A stretch of 64,000 nucleotides of DNA from Psychrobacillus glaciei (GCF_008973485.1 NZ_CP031223.1:1364001-1428000); one strand, 5' to 3'; positions 55,303-64,000 are shown, numbered from the stretch's first letter. The notes: a model not told the origin generated them from the letters alone. A program made the numbers and translations.

Positions 55303-55920
55303 ATGAAATCTAAATTGAAGTACATTGCTCCATATGCATTAATAACCTTAATAGTCTTTTTTTCATGGCTGCTAACTCATCAAGATAATAAGTCCGACGA
55401 AACAAGTGTCAACGATAAAATTACCCATATCAGAAGCTTTCATTTAAGTTCTGATTCGACCAAATTAAAAACAGTTGCTAGTGGAACTGTTTTTGTCAAA
55501 GATAATGAAAGGCTGATTAAGGATGTTCAAATAATTGCACGAATTGAGATTGATCCTGCTGATTGGGGCGGAGTTGCTTTTTATATCCCTGATAAATGGC
55601 ATGTCTCTAGTATCTTAAATAGCTATCCTGAGAACAAAGTCCAATCTAAACCCACAAATAATGTATCAACGTGGACCACGGAGAGTAAAAATTCAAAATG
55701 GAATACGATGATAGAAATTGGACGAAATCGTAGTTATAAATATACAGGAGGCGGCACAGGAACGGTTGTCATTAATATACAACCTGATAATAAGGCAATA
55801 TCAAAAACAGATATATTCACAATAGGAGTTGAGGTCGGCTCCAAGGAAGAAGACGGTGGTATTAAGGTAATGGGGACGGATTCTGTAGAAGTACCTGTAT
55901 CAATGAGTAGAGATGAGTAG
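55303..55920 (+). CDS. Membrane-anchored extracellular protein, unknown function
   Basis: 205 residues. A single N-terminal membrane helix (about 8-24, YALITLIVFFSWLL) is followed by a soluble outside domain rich in beta-type segments (ASGTVFVKD, VQIIARIEIDPADWGGVAFY, GGGTGTVVINIQPD, FTIGVEVGS). AAGGCGAGG lies upstream of the ATG. A small gene follows within 9 bp and may be co-transcribed. I do not recognise the family. Confidence 0.75.
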   Translation: MKSKLKYIAPYALITLIVFFSWLLTHQDNKSDETSVNDKITHIRSFHLSSDSTKLKTVASGTVFVKDNERLIKDVQIIARIEIDPADWGGVAFYIPDKWHVSSILNSYPENKVQSKPTNNVSTWTTESKNSKWNTMIEIGRNRSYKYTGGGTGTVVINIQPDNKAISKTDIFTIGVEVGSKEEDGGIKVMGTDSVEVPVSMSRDE

Positions 55921-55929
55921 TCGAGACTA

Positions 55930-56178
55930 ATGACCAATTGGGAATTAGAAACCTTTAAACGATTGCAGACATACACAGCATTATTAATATCAACAATTAG
56001 AATTGAAGATATTGAAAATTATAGTGCAGAAGAGTTTGTAATTTTTTTCAACGATAAAAAAACAACTGCAATTCAAAATGAAAAGATTAATATTTTCTCA
56101 ACCGATATTGAAAGAGAAATCAAGAAGTATTCAGAACAGATCAAACTTTGCATGGAAATATTCAAAGTCAGTATATAA
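55930..56178 (+). CDS. Small hypothetical protein
   Basis: 82 residues, mostly helical and charged (WELETFKRLQTYTALLIST, IEDIENYSAEEFVIFFNDKK), with no signal peptide. It starts 9 bp after the preceding gene, without an obvious ribosome binding site of its own. Translational coupling would be required. Codon use looks normal for the window. No family recognised. Confidence 0.55.
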   Translation: MTNWELETFKRLQTYTALLISTIRIEDIENYSAEEFVIFFNDKKTTAIQNEKINIFSTDIEREIKKYSEQIKLCMEIFKVSI

Positions 56179-56275
56179 TATTACTAGCTAAACATTCGGT
56201 GAAACTTGTCATGAAATTAGGAAGGTCATTAACTGATATACCTAAGCTTTTCACCTTTGCTTGACCACTATTTGT

Positions 56276-56311
56276 GATACGCCGAACCGTACCATTAGTA
56301 AGTGCGGTTTT
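56276..56311 (+). repeat. Interspersed repeat R4, partial copy
   Basis: GATACGCCGAACCGTACCAT followed by TAGTAAGTGCGGTTTT matches the right two-thirds of the R4 consensus; the left third is missing. Confidence 0.65.
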
Positions 56312-56477
56312 GTTAGATTTCTTCTACCTTGTATAGTTATGTTTTATTGCGTTTAAAGATATTTTGTGAAAGTTAAGCTGTAATTACAAAAAAAGGGGAA
56401 GAGAGAATTTACCGAAGTTAAATCCTCTACCTCTTTATCTATTTTTAATGGATAGAGAGGGGGAATGATTTCATTAA

Positions 56478-58481
56478 TCATTCCCAATTTGGTAGGATTT
56501 TTTTATCTTTATAAATACCTTCAATTTTTTCACCTTCTACAAATGATGGTACATCTAACTCAAGTAAATCATAGATAGTAGGAGCTATATCTAAATTAGA
56601 GGAGGAGTTAATCTGTTTACCTTTGTGAAAGTCTGCCCCAGTAACCATAAAAACAGGTCTAAGCATGCTTCTGTCTCCGGATCCTCCATGTGTTCCCAAT
56701 TCAATTGGTGGAGTTATATTTTTTTCAATGTCGCTGCCCATAACGTAACCAGGAGCCCCAATCAACACAATATCTCCTGAATTTTGATGTCCCATAAGGG
56801 TTGTATTTTTATTTGTATTTTTCATTACTTTTTCATAAGGATGTATTTTTTGTTTCAAAAGATGTTTCCAAGTATCTTTGACATGCTTTTGAATAGTATT
56901 GAACGAGAGGTTGTCTCGTTCAATGGCAGACATGACTTCTTTCATATCATGTTGAATGAGCACTCCCTTTTTATCCGTGACTTCCACCTCTTTAAAAGCT
57001 TGAACAATCTGGTTACGTACACTCTCATATTCATCGCGAGGGACAATCCCACCTTTTTCTCGGTTCTGCAGGTTAATATATACATGTGCTGCTGATCCGC
57101 TTGGAATGGCGTACGCTTTTGACTCTGTAAAGTTAATTTTATTTTTTTGATCTACAGTTAATAACCCAGCATCTTTTAATACTTTGTTAGGTGAAAGAGT
57201 AGAATAGGCAGGCTCCATTCCATGATCGGAGACTATAAACAAATAGTCATTCTCTTTTAGGGAATTCATTGTTTCGCCAACTACCTCGTCAGCTAACTGG
57301 TACGACCATTCAATATAGCTCATATATTTTTTTGACTTTTCGTGTGAATATCCTGGCTGCCTAGGATCTAGTAATAAGTACTTATGTTCTTCATGATCAA
57401 TCTGTGGTGTATAAAACATTAGCAAATCAGGATTGTATTTCTGTTTTATATAGAGAGAAACTTTTGTGACCCACATGACATATCGTGTGCTTATCTCCTC
57501 ATATTCCTTTCTCGTAATCCATTCCTTTTCAAGGGCTTTATCATCATCTTGTGCCGGATAAAAACCAAACTCCTTCTCAATCTCATTGGAAAATCCTTTA
57601 GGTCCACTAATTAAGCTAGAAGTTACTGCTGTCCGGTACAACTGAACAGGAAGGGTAAGATCTGGGCTATTTGTTTTGATTTTGAACCAAAAACCAGCAG
57701 ATTGCTGATCATTTATATAGAGTGGAAGAGATCCCCATTGATTTCCTTTTACAATAGAGTCATCAGGATCTACCTTTTTATCTTCGGATAATACAAAGGT
57801 GTCGTAGTTTTGCTTTTGATCATCAGTTGAGTCAATCGCCAAAATATGAATGAGACGATCCCTTTCAGTTTTCATTTTGATGGAGAATTCTGTTTCCTTT
57901 AAAGGACTGAAGCTTTTGGGAGAATGAACCCATTCAGCAGATTTTATATAGGTTAATGACTCCAAATCGCTTGTAGACCATATTTTTCCAGGATAAATAG
58001 AGTAATCGCCTTGTTTTCTCTCTTTGGGATTAGCACCTGGAAAAGCAATGGTGGCTGTTATTTTCCCCTGCTTTCTAGCTTCTACCCACAATGGGGATAC
58101 TTCAATTTCTTCCCGGAAACCGTTTTTTTCATTGTCTAAAACTGTATTTGGTTCGTGCCAATGATTACTTACAATTCCTGTCTGGATAGGTGTAGCCCCT
58201 GTGGCAATTGCTGCGTGTGAAGGTGCTGTTAGAGAAGGCGTAATAGTGGAAGGATTTTTTGCTGTAACCCCGTTGTCTTGCATCTGTTTGATATGAGGCA
58301 ATTTATTATCTTTAATATATTTTTTAGTATATTCATTTTTCATTCCGTCAAAAGAGATAAGTATGACCTTTCTATCAGTTTCTTGATTTTCCTTAGCTTC
58401 TACTTCATTAATTATGGTAAAAAGACACAAATTAAGAACGATTATGCCTGCAAATAAAATTTTTTTCATTTTTTTCTCCAT
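56478..58481 (-). CDS. Secreted alkaline-phosphatase-superfamily (phosphodiesterase/NPP-like) protein
   Basis: 667 residues with a signal peptide (about 1-29, ending VEAKE). Type I phosphodiesterase/nucleotide pyrophosphatase metal ligands and nucleophile are in order: Asp in LISFDGM, the nucleophile region Thr in SLTAPSHAAIATG, Asp/His in QIDHEEH, Asp-His in VSDHGM and His in GTHGG. The family hydrolyses phosphodiester or phosphate ester bonds outside the cell with two zinc ions. A central insert (about 190-330) carries extra beta-rich sequence. The gene is monocistronic. Either ATG at 58481 or 58469 could start it. Confidence 0.9.
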   Translation of the reverse strand: MEKKMKKILFAGIIVLNLCLFTIINEVEAKENQETDRKVILISFDGMKNEYTKKYIKDNKLPHIKQMQDNGVTAKNPSTITPSLTAPSHAAIATGATPIQTGIVSNHWHEPNTVLDNEKNGFREEIEVSPLWVEARKQGKITATIAFPGANPKERKQGDYSIYPGKIWSTSDLESLTYIKSAEWVHSPKSFSPLKETEFSIKMKTERDRLIHILAIDSTDDQKQNYDTFVLSEDKKVDPDDSIVKGNQWGSLPLYINDQQSAGFWFKIKTNSPDLTLPVQLYRTAVTSSLISGPKGFSNEIEKEFGFYPAQDDDKALEKEWITRKEYEEISTRYVMWVTKVSLYIKQKYNPDLLMFYTPQIDHEEHKYLLLDPRQPGYSHEKSKKYMSYIEWSYQLADEVVGETMNSLKENDYLFIVSDHGMEPAYSTLSPNKVLKDAGLLTVDQKNKINFTESKAYAIPSGSAAHVYINLQNREKGGIVPRDEYESVRNQIVQAFKEVEVTDKKGVLIQHDMKEVMSAIERDNLSFNTIQKHVKDTWKHLLKQKIHPYEKVMKNTNKNTTLMGHQNSGDIVLIGAPGYVMGSDIEKNITPPIELGTHGGSGDRSMLRPVFMVTGADFHKGKQINSSSNLDIAPTIYDLLELDVPSFVEGEKIEGIYKDKKILPNWE

Positions 58482-58659
58482 TCTAACCCCTATCTCTCTT
58501 CAAAAGTAAAATTGGTTTGTCCAAAAAGGGCAAATCGGAACAAAATTCAAAATGAAGAATGCTGTTATATCAATATTTTTGAATATGAAAAGGGGCATCA
58601 AAAATTCGAAATATTGATTTTTCGAAAAGCCCTTCTAGATACCCTAATATACGCAACGA

Positions 58660-59000
58660 TTCCTGAATGAATGTTGGTATGTTATCGGGCTAGTTACTGG
58701 TGACCAGCTGGTACTGGCATACGACCACTTCTTTGTCATAGAAATTACCGCTGGTATTTTTTTAATCAACATGAATAGATTTAAATCCGGTCACATGATG
58801 TTCTTCAAGTGTTTTTACAGTGATCAGTAGCGGAAGGGAGCACGAAGAATATCTAGAGAAAATCTCACTGGGATGAATGGTGTATCAAAGTCTTCCGGGG
58901 AAACATCATTAATACTTTTATCAATAATTACTTTACTGTTTCCCTATTTCCCGGCTTCTCCTTCACTCCTTTCCTGAGTCCGATCAATTCCCTTATCTAT
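58660..59000 (-). pseudogene. DJ-1/PfpI family (type 1 glutamine amidotransferase-like) pseudogene
   Basis: The minus strand reads SINDVSPEDFDTPFIP and FSLDILRAP, then, after loss of the central nucleophile-elbow region, HVTGFKSIHVD-stop-KNTSG and FYDKEVVVCQYQLVTSN-stop-PDNIP. The PfpI C-terminal signature (D-VVVD-LVTSR-P-D-P) is obvious, but two stops and a deletion remove function. Confidence 0.78.
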
Positions 59001-59087
59001 AAATCAATTACCCCCTTTTCCCGAGGACGAAACTTTTCAGTGGTTACGAACCATTTCTTGTTTTACCCTGCTGGCATTCAGGCATAT

Positions 59088-59142
59088 AAAAACCTCATTT
59101 AGATGCGTTACGCCGAACCGTATCATAAGTAAGTGTGGTTTT
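59088..59142 (+). repeat. Interspersed repeat R4, best copy
   Basis: AAAACCTCATTTAGATGCGT followed by TACGCCGAACCGTATCATAA and GTAAGTGTGGTTTT. The two ends can pair imperfectly. This copy is closest to the consensus of the five. Confidence 0.78.
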
Positions 59143-59179
59143 AGAGAATAATCTCAAATGACATTTAGGAAAACTAATA

Positions 59180-59228
59180 AAATCCAAGAAATATTGATAT
59201 AACAATATTTCTTGGATTTCTTTTTTTA
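59180..59228 (-). terminator. Terminator hairpin upstream of anti-sigma gene end
   Basis: AAATCCAAGAAATATT (59180-59195) pairs perfectly with AATATTTCTTGGATTT (59204-59219), followed by a T-rich tract. It may terminate transcription in either direction. Confidence 0.75.
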
Positions 59229-59362
59229 GTCGATAAGAAAGTACATCATGTTGCACTAGTTTGCGCAACATGTGTCTTCTTAAGTGTTGAAATGGAATTC
59301 ACAGAGTCAACTAGTGATCTTAATGTTGTCTAGAAATGGCGCTGCAATAAAAGTCTAGGAGA

Positions 59363-60202
59363 TTATTCAATTAACCCTTCAGTACGCCTAAGAGATTTCA
59401 CGAGATTTAGCCATATACTTAATAAAATCAAAGTAATAATCAAGGTAATGACTGAGGGTAGCCAAATTTCTAGTAAACTCTTTGCATAATGTTTAGTTTG
59501 GAAAGCTCGTTCTACGTGATTTAAATAACGATCTTGGTATTCAAATTGAATGATATAATTCCCTTTTTCCATCACCATTGTTCCGATATCATAATCACTA
59601 GGAGTAATTGTATTCGTAATAATTTCCCCATTTTCATAAACGATGTCGGCATCTTTGTATGGAAGTGGATATAAAATAGTTGGTTCTTTAGAAATATCCT
59701 TATCGATTGAAACTGAATTTCTCTCGAATACTGCTAAATATTTTATTTGTCTAGCATAGTTTAAGGAGACATCTTCTAATGATTCAAGACCATTTTGATT
59801 TAAGCTTTGGAAAGCTGCAGACATGATTTCTAGTTGTTCTTGTTCGATAGAGGATTGATGCATTTGCTCTTTATTAAATTGTGTAGTATTTGACGTAGCA
59901 AGTGTGCTTAAAATTAAGATCATAATAAGACTAAATATAACTAACCATTTTAATGCTTTTTCTGTTATTTTTTGTATCTTTAACAAAGCCGAGACTTTTT
60001 GAAATGGTTGAATGACTTGTTGACGTTCAATTACTTCTATTTCATCTTCAATATTTAATTCTAGCACCATTCGATTATAAAAAGACTTGCATTCTGTACA
60101 ATGTTCGAGGTGGGTACTTACAAAGTTTTCGCTAGATTTACTACATAATTTATCAATATAGGAAGGTAATAAATCTTTCACAATTTCACATTCATTGTTC
60201 AT
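59363..60202 (-). CDS. Anti-sigma factor with zf-HC2 domain
   Basis: 279 residues. The N-terminal zinc-binding anti-sigma domain has Cys5 and the H-x3-C-x2-C motif in HLEHCTECKSF (32-42). Two membrane helices (about 85-103 and 245-266) enclose an extracellular sensor domain of ~140 residues. The start codon overlaps the sigma gene stop by 4 nt, so the two are made together and should form a sigma/anti-sigma pair released by an envelope signal. Confidence 0.88.
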   Translation of the reverse strand: MNNECEIVKDLLPSYIDKLCSKSSENFVSTHLEHCTECKSFYNRMVLELNIEDEIEVIERQQVIQPFQKVSALLKIQKITEKALKWLVIFSLIMILILSTLATSNTTQFNKEQMHQSSIEQEQLEIMSAAFQSLNQNGLESLEDVSLNYARQIKYLAVFERNSVSIDKDISKEPTILYPLPYKDADIVYENGEIITNTITPSDYDIGTMVMEKGNYIIQFEYQDRYLNHVERAFQTKHYAKSLLEIWLPSVITLIITLILLSIWLNLVKSLRRTEGLIE

Positions 60203-60672
60203 ATCAAATAGCTCTCCTTTAATTTCAATTTTGCACGATAAAAGTTAACACGTGCCCAATTTTCATTTTTACCGAGGACATCGCCAATTTCTTGAAAGCT
60301 TAATCCCCCTAGTAGTCGTAAAAGTAAAATCTCTTTGTAAGGTTCTTTTAAGTCATGGATTTGTCGATATAACTCGACTTTATTTTCTTGAGTAATTAAG
60401 AGTTGCTCAGAAGAATGAACGAGTGGATCTTCCTGCATTTTCGGTTGCTTTTTCTGCTTATCGACATATTGATAATATGTATGTTTTGCTATTTGACATA
60501 GCCAGACGGACATTTTGCTAGAGCCGTTATAACGGTGAATCGATTGAATAGCTTTATAAAAAGTTTCCTGCGTTAATTCTTCGGCTAAGTCACTATTGCG
60601 ACAAAGAGTCATCAAATATTTAAAAACACGTTCGCTGTATTTTTGATAAATCTCATCTAATTGCCCCACCAT
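60199..60672 (-). CDS. ECF RNA polymerase sigma factor
   Basis: 157 residues. Region 2 contains DEIYQKYSERVFKYLMTLC, DLAEELTQETFYKAIQ and the -10 recognition helix SVWLCQIAKHTYYQYV. Region 4 contains YKEILLLRLLGGLSFQEIGD and ENWARVNFYRAKLKL. ATG 60672 is chosen over 60699 because AAAGGAGG lies just before it. The anti-sigma gene follows with a 4-nt overlap. ECF factors usually direct transcription of their own operon; the promoter was not resolved in the AT-rich DNA upstream. Confidence 0.92.
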   Translation of the reverse strand: MVGQLDEIYQKYSERVFKYLMTLCRNSDLAEELTQETFYKAIQSIHRYNGSSKMSVWLCQIAKHTYYQYVDKQKKQPKMQEDPLVHSSEQLLITQENKVELYRQIHDLKEPYKEILLLRLLGGLSFQEIGDVLGKNENWARVNFYRAKLKLKESYLI

Positions 60673-60935
60673 TAAACCTCCTTTCGCATATATATCCAAA
60701 AATATTGAATTTCGTTACAGTGAATTAAAAATTTTATATTAAATTAAAATATCTACAAGGATTTATATTTTTTATTTTCTTCTTGATCTATTTATCGCTA
60801 ATTATTCAAAAATAGAGAATGATAGAAATATTATAGATATCGCTATAGCATAAGTATAGCTTTCTATGAGTATTACTTAAATGAAGAAGATATTTAGTCG
60901 TATATTCAAGACACTTTTGGTATGTCAACACTAGA

Positions 60936-61469
60936 TCAAAGAACTTTTTTAAGGGCTAAGTTTATATAAGCGACTGGACTTAGATAACCCAATTTACTGT
61001 GCGACCGAATATTATTGTACCAATTGACATAATCGAAAAGTTCAAAAGACAGCTGTTCAAGGGTAGGGTAGTTCGATCCGTTGATGAGTTCTGTTTTTAA
61101 AATCTTAAAAGTCGCTTCTGCCACCGCATTATCATAAGGATTTCCTTTTTGACTTAGAGATTGCTTAAACTTAAATGTACTTAATAATTCATCGATACCA
61201 ACATATTTAAATTCAGATCCACAATCTGTATGGAACATTATCACGTTTTGCAGAGGAGATCTAACAGACTTAAAGGCACACTGAACTAGAGCTGTGTCCT
61301 TTTGTTCTCCGCCACTATAACCGACGATTTCTCTGTTATATAAATCGATTAAAAAACAAATATAATTCCAGTTTCCTCCTACTCTCACATACAGAAGAAC
61401 CTGGTACCATTCACTCTCAATTAGCTCCTTACTATAATTTCTTTGTTCATCTAATTCTGAAGCTACCAA
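60936..61469 (-). pseudogene. IS3-family (IS150-group) transposase, truncated
   Basis: The C-terminal two-thirds of an OrfB integrase core: NWNYICFLIDLYNREIVGYS, FHTDCGSEFK (second catalytic Asp), KGNPYDNAVAEATFKILKTE (catalytic Glu) and YVNWYNNIRSHSKLGYLSPV. The region that should read D-L-T-Y-V-R-V is V-L-L-Y-V-R-V, so the first catalytic Asp is gone. The preceding 25 residues are not transposase. No OrfA or complete element is present. A dead IS remnant. Confidence 0.85.
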
Positions 61470-61608
61470 ATCTCACCACATTCAATCACTAGTTTCATAT
61501 GAATTATAGATAGTTTACTTACATTAGAAAGAATTGAGATGAAAGGTAATTTCTATAACAATAGCGAATATTTATATTAGATAAGTTAATAGACAGGAGG
61601 AATAGTCA

Positions 61609-62562
61609 GTGGATATTGTGAAGATTGAGACAAAATATTTCACTTTACATAGACTTGCAGAAGGGGTGTATGCAGCAATAGCAAAACCTGGCAAAGGGGC
61701 ATGGAGTAATGCAGGAGTTGTCGACTTGGGAGATGAGCTACTAGTGTTTGATTCATTTAGTACGCCATCAGCCGCAAGAGAGTTAAAGAAACAAGCAGAA
61801 ATGATAAGTGGGAAAAAGGTGAAATATCTTATAAATAGCCATTATCACGGAGACCATGTGTTTGGAAATCAAGTATTTGAAGATGCTACGATAATTTCTA
61901 CTTCTTTAACAAATAAGTGGTTTAGAGAGCAAAATACGATTCATGATGTGCAGAAGGAAATAGAGGAAACGAAGCAATATCTACATAATTTAAGAAATCA
62001 AATAGAAAAAGCTGAAGATAATATAACAAAAGTCAGTTTATTAAAACAATATGAAGAAATGTCCAAAGTGTTAGAGGAGCTACCTCATTTGAAAACAGTA
62101 TTACCTTCTGTTATTTTTGAAAAACATTTGGTTATACATGGCTCGAAACGAACTGTAGAGCTCCACTGTTTAGGTGGAGGGCACTCACCAAGCGATACCT
62201 TTTTATATTTACCCGATGACAAGATAGCATTCATGGGGGATATCATTACAGAAGACCTTCATTTGCCAATTTATAACCCAAAAGAATTTTTGACTATTCT
62301 AGAAAACGTAAAACAAATGGATATGAAAACAGTTGTCCCGGGACATGGGGAAGTAGGGACATTAGCGTTTGGTGAGATATTAATAAATTATTTATCATTT
62401 TTAATTAAAAAGGTAATGGATGCGCAACAAAATAATATATCAATGAATGATTTCATCTCAGAGTTTATGATGCCTAGTGAATATGCAAACTGGAAAGGTG
62501 TAAATGGAATCACTCGTAACCTTACAACTGTATATAACTTCTATGCAGGAAAGCATGAATAG
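61609..62562 (+). CDS. Metallo-beta-lactamase-fold hydrolase
   Basis: 317 residues from a GTG start with CAGGAGG 8 nt upstream. The zinc site is NSHYHGDHVFGN (His-x-His-x-Asp-His), followed by GGGHSPSDTFLYL, the bridging Asp in AFMGDI and His in VPGHGEVG. Members act as thioesterases, lactonases, glyoxalases or sulfur-metabolism enzymes; the substrate is not evident. A long helical insert (about 105-155) is present. The gene is 11 bp upstream of the broken alpha/beta hydrolase gene and was presumably co-transcribed with it. Confidence 0.9.
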   Translation: MDIVKIETKYFTLHRLAEGVYAAIAKPGKGAWSNAGVVDLGDELLVFDSFSTPSAARELKKQAEMISGKKVKYLINSHYHGDHVFGNQVFEDATIISTSLTNKWFREQNTIHDVQKEIEETKQYLHNLRNQIEKAEDNITKVSLLKQYEEMSKVLEELPHLKTVLPSVIFEKHLVIHGSKRTVELHCLGGGHSPSDTFLYLPDDKIAFMGDIITEDLHLPIYNPKEFLTILENVKQMDMKTVVPGHGEVGTLAFGEILINYLSFLIKKVMDAQQNNISMNDFISEFMMPSEYANWKGVNGITRNLTTVYNFYAGKHE

Positions 62563-62573
62563 GAGGGAGCTTT

Positions 62574-63422
62574 TTGCAAAGTTACAAGACGATAATGGAT
62601 GGAAACACAGTGAATTATTACGAATATGGCGATAAAAACAATCATACCATTGTATGTTTTCACGGACTTACAGGTAATGGTTACTATAGTTTTACCGAAA
62701 TAGCAGTCCTTTTGGAAAATGATTTTAATCTCACAATATTTGACAGTCCGGGTCACGGGGAAACGTCCTCGTTTAATAACGAAAGTGATTATCTATTCTC
62801 CAAATTAGCCATGTGGTATCAACGAATGATTCAGCATGTTGTGTCCAGACCATTCTATGTGATGGGACATTCATAGGGCGCTGATTTGGAGCTCCATTAT
62901 ACACGACATTATCCGGCAACCGTATTAGGTATTATTTTATTGGACGGGGGCTTTACCTTTCCAGAAAACCAGAAAGAAATGACATTTGACTATGCATTTA
63001 AAGGGTGGAATGATTATATGGATCAATCTGTGTTTAATGATTGGACGAGCATTGTTCAGGAATACAAAACATATACGAATAGATGGGATCTTAACAAAGA
63101 ACGCTATGTATCTTCCATTTTCAAAAAGAAGGACGATAGATTTGACCTTGTGGTTTCCAAATTCACCGTGTTGTCCATTATTAGAGCTTTCTTTGTGGAA
63201 CCATTTTCAGTAACCTATCCTTTCATTAAGGTACCGGTACTTCTTATTCATCCTTCTAAACCTGAGAATTTGGATGAAGCAAGAGTAATCGGTATATCAC
63301 AATTAAAAAACAAGATGGACGATGTTACTGTGATAGTAATGGAGGGTGCAGGGCATATGCTGCAGTGGGATGAACCAGAACGAACAGCAAATGAAATTAA
63401 GAAATGGATAGAAATTAAATAA
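62574..63422 (+). pseudogene. Alpha/beta hydrolase interrupted by one amber codon
   Basis: A TTG start with AGGAGGG 6 nt upstream opens a frame encoding HGLTGNGYYSF (oxyanion-hole HG), FDSPGHGETS and YVMGHS. A TAG at 62874-62876 replaces the x of the nucleophile elbow G-H-S-x-G. The same frame continues as GADLELHYTRHYPATVLGII, through VPVLLIHPSKPEN to GAGHMLQWDEPE (catalytic His) at 63422. Apart from that codon the 282-codon gene looks intact, so inactivation is recent, or read-through or a sequencing error applies. Confidence 0.85.
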
Positions 63423-63842
63423 AGAAAATGAGTTGTAAATAATAATTGTTCGCAAAACTTCAATTAAAATTTCAAGATAATCTATTATAATGAAAAGTTT
63501 AGTGATTTTATTCATTTTTAGAATGCGTTACGGAGAACCGTACCACAAGTAAGTGAGGTTCTTATATTGGATAGAGAAGAGATGAGGCTGTTACTAATGG
63601 CATAATGAATTGACTTTTAGGAACAGTCTCGTTTTGAATACTGAGGACTCAGGCCTTGTTATTATATTTGAGTCAATGTCATAATTACCTATTTCAGTTA
63701 TTGTTCTTGAATATAACGTTCTATTCTCGTTGATTGGAGTGAATATTTACCTTGATCGGATTTTAAAGCTAATTGTCCTATTAAATATTGATTCGATTGA
63801 GAAATTTTTAACTTTTAAATTAGGTTTTTCTAGTGCAATGGA
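63423..63842. other. Intergenic region with R4 repeat
   Basis: About 420 bp between convergent genes. Only the R4 copy at 63511-63562 is recognisable. Confidence 0.5.
63511..63562 (+). repeat. Interspersed repeat R4
   Basis: TCATTTTTAGAATGCGTTAC followed by GGAGAACCGTACCACAAGTA and AGTGAGGTTCTT. It matches the copy at 59088-59142 with scattered changes. Confidence 0.7.
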
Positions 63843-64000
63843 CTAAATGGGCAATTTCTCAGGATTCATGGTCATATACATTTCGTTAATTTTGACATTA
63901 CAAATATAAAAACTGAGGATACTATGGACCGTGCCATTCATGTAAATCACGACTGCTGGCTGACCATTGACATTTTTAACTTCAAAATAAAAATCCTCAG
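63843..64000 (-). CDS. ECF41-type sigma factor (SigJ-like), C-terminal fragment at window edge
   Basis: The last 52 codons of a minus-strand gene whose start is outside the window. The sequence EDFYFEVKNVNGQPAVVIY, MNGTVHSILSF and MYMTMNPEKLPI-stop matches the C-terminal SnoaL-like domain of ECF41 sigma factors, where an NGQPA..Y..G...V-F..N..I..-Y.V-NPDKL pattern is typical. That domain regulates the sigma factor in cis. Confidence 0.72.
   Translation of the reverse strand, partial: EDFYFEVKNVNGQPAVVIYMNGTVHSILSFYICNVKINEMYMTMNPEKLPI

Larger units (their letters stand above)
58482..59362. other. Region with gene remnant and R4 repeat
   Basis: About 880 bp. It contains the PfpI pseudogene (58660-59000), an R4 copy (59088-59142), a strong terminator (59180-59228) and a small hairpin CATGTTGC/GCAACATG near 59247-59272. 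Confidence 0.6.

Noticed and set aside
60936-61469. Functional IS3 element
   Set aside because: Only the C-terminal part of OrfB remains, the first catalytic Asp is lost, and no OrfA or complete inverted ends are seen.

Overview
The window reads as chromosome of a low-GC, Gram-positive, endospore-forming Bacillales bacterium. The evidence is an alpha/beta small acid-soluble spore protein, a spore photoproduct lyase operon (splA-splB), strong AGGAGG ribosome binding sites with many TTG/GTG starts, a BmrA-type exporter and YngK-, PgeF- and LytE-like proteins. The long intergenic repeats at 14.6-15.4 kb are of a kind I associate from memory with Planococcaceae (Lysinibacillus, Psychrobacillus, Sporosarcina relatives), so that family is the best guess. 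No rRNA, tRNA, CRISPR array, prophage or complete insertion sequence was seen. Most of the window is ordinary chromosome, but it carries several decayed genes and at least five families of short interspersed repeats.

Layout. 0-6 kb: a partial coiled-coil protein, an orphan HPr kinase paralogue, then a BmrA-like exporter followed by a two-component system. 6-15 kb: a DUF805 membrane protein, a nucleoside transporter, a TspO-like protein, a three-gene cell-surface O-acylation operon (DUF4358 lipoprotein, MBOAT, DHHW), a YciI protein, an AgcS symporter, then 1.4 kb of repeats. 15.9-19.7 kb: a spore-related group (Asn/Ser-rich protein, SASP, a DUF6944-like repetitive protein, splA-splB). 19.7-31 kb: a DUF4188 pseudogene, a PgeF paralogue, a lipoprotein, an oxidoreductase, a DedA protein, a second AgcS symporter, a PEP-mutase-family enzyme with AdaA, a second DUF6944-like protein, and a LysR-YitT pair.

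31-50 kb holds the most interesting logic. A cyclic-di-GMP-I (GEMM-I) riboswitch with a terminator precedes a 1711-residue secreted M60-like metalloprotease with carbohydrate-binding modules. It is followed by a chemoreceptor, a YngK-like secreted glycoside hydrolase, a divergent LysR/MFS pair, a LysM-NlpC/P60 wall hydrolase and an MHYT-GGDEF-EAL protein whose GGDEF is degenerate and whose EAL looks intact. A sensor, a riboswitch output and a c-di-GMP hydrolase candidate therefore lie within 20 kb.

50-64 kb: a nitroreductase, a divergent WYL-regulator/GyrI-like/unknown gene group, decayed SDR, PfpI and IS3 genes, a secreted alkaline phosphatase-family protein, an ECF sigma/anti-sigma pair, a metallo-beta-lactamase-fold hydrolase, an alpha/beta hydrolase broken by one amber codon in its nucleophile elbow, and the 3' end of an ECF41-like sigma gene at the window edge.
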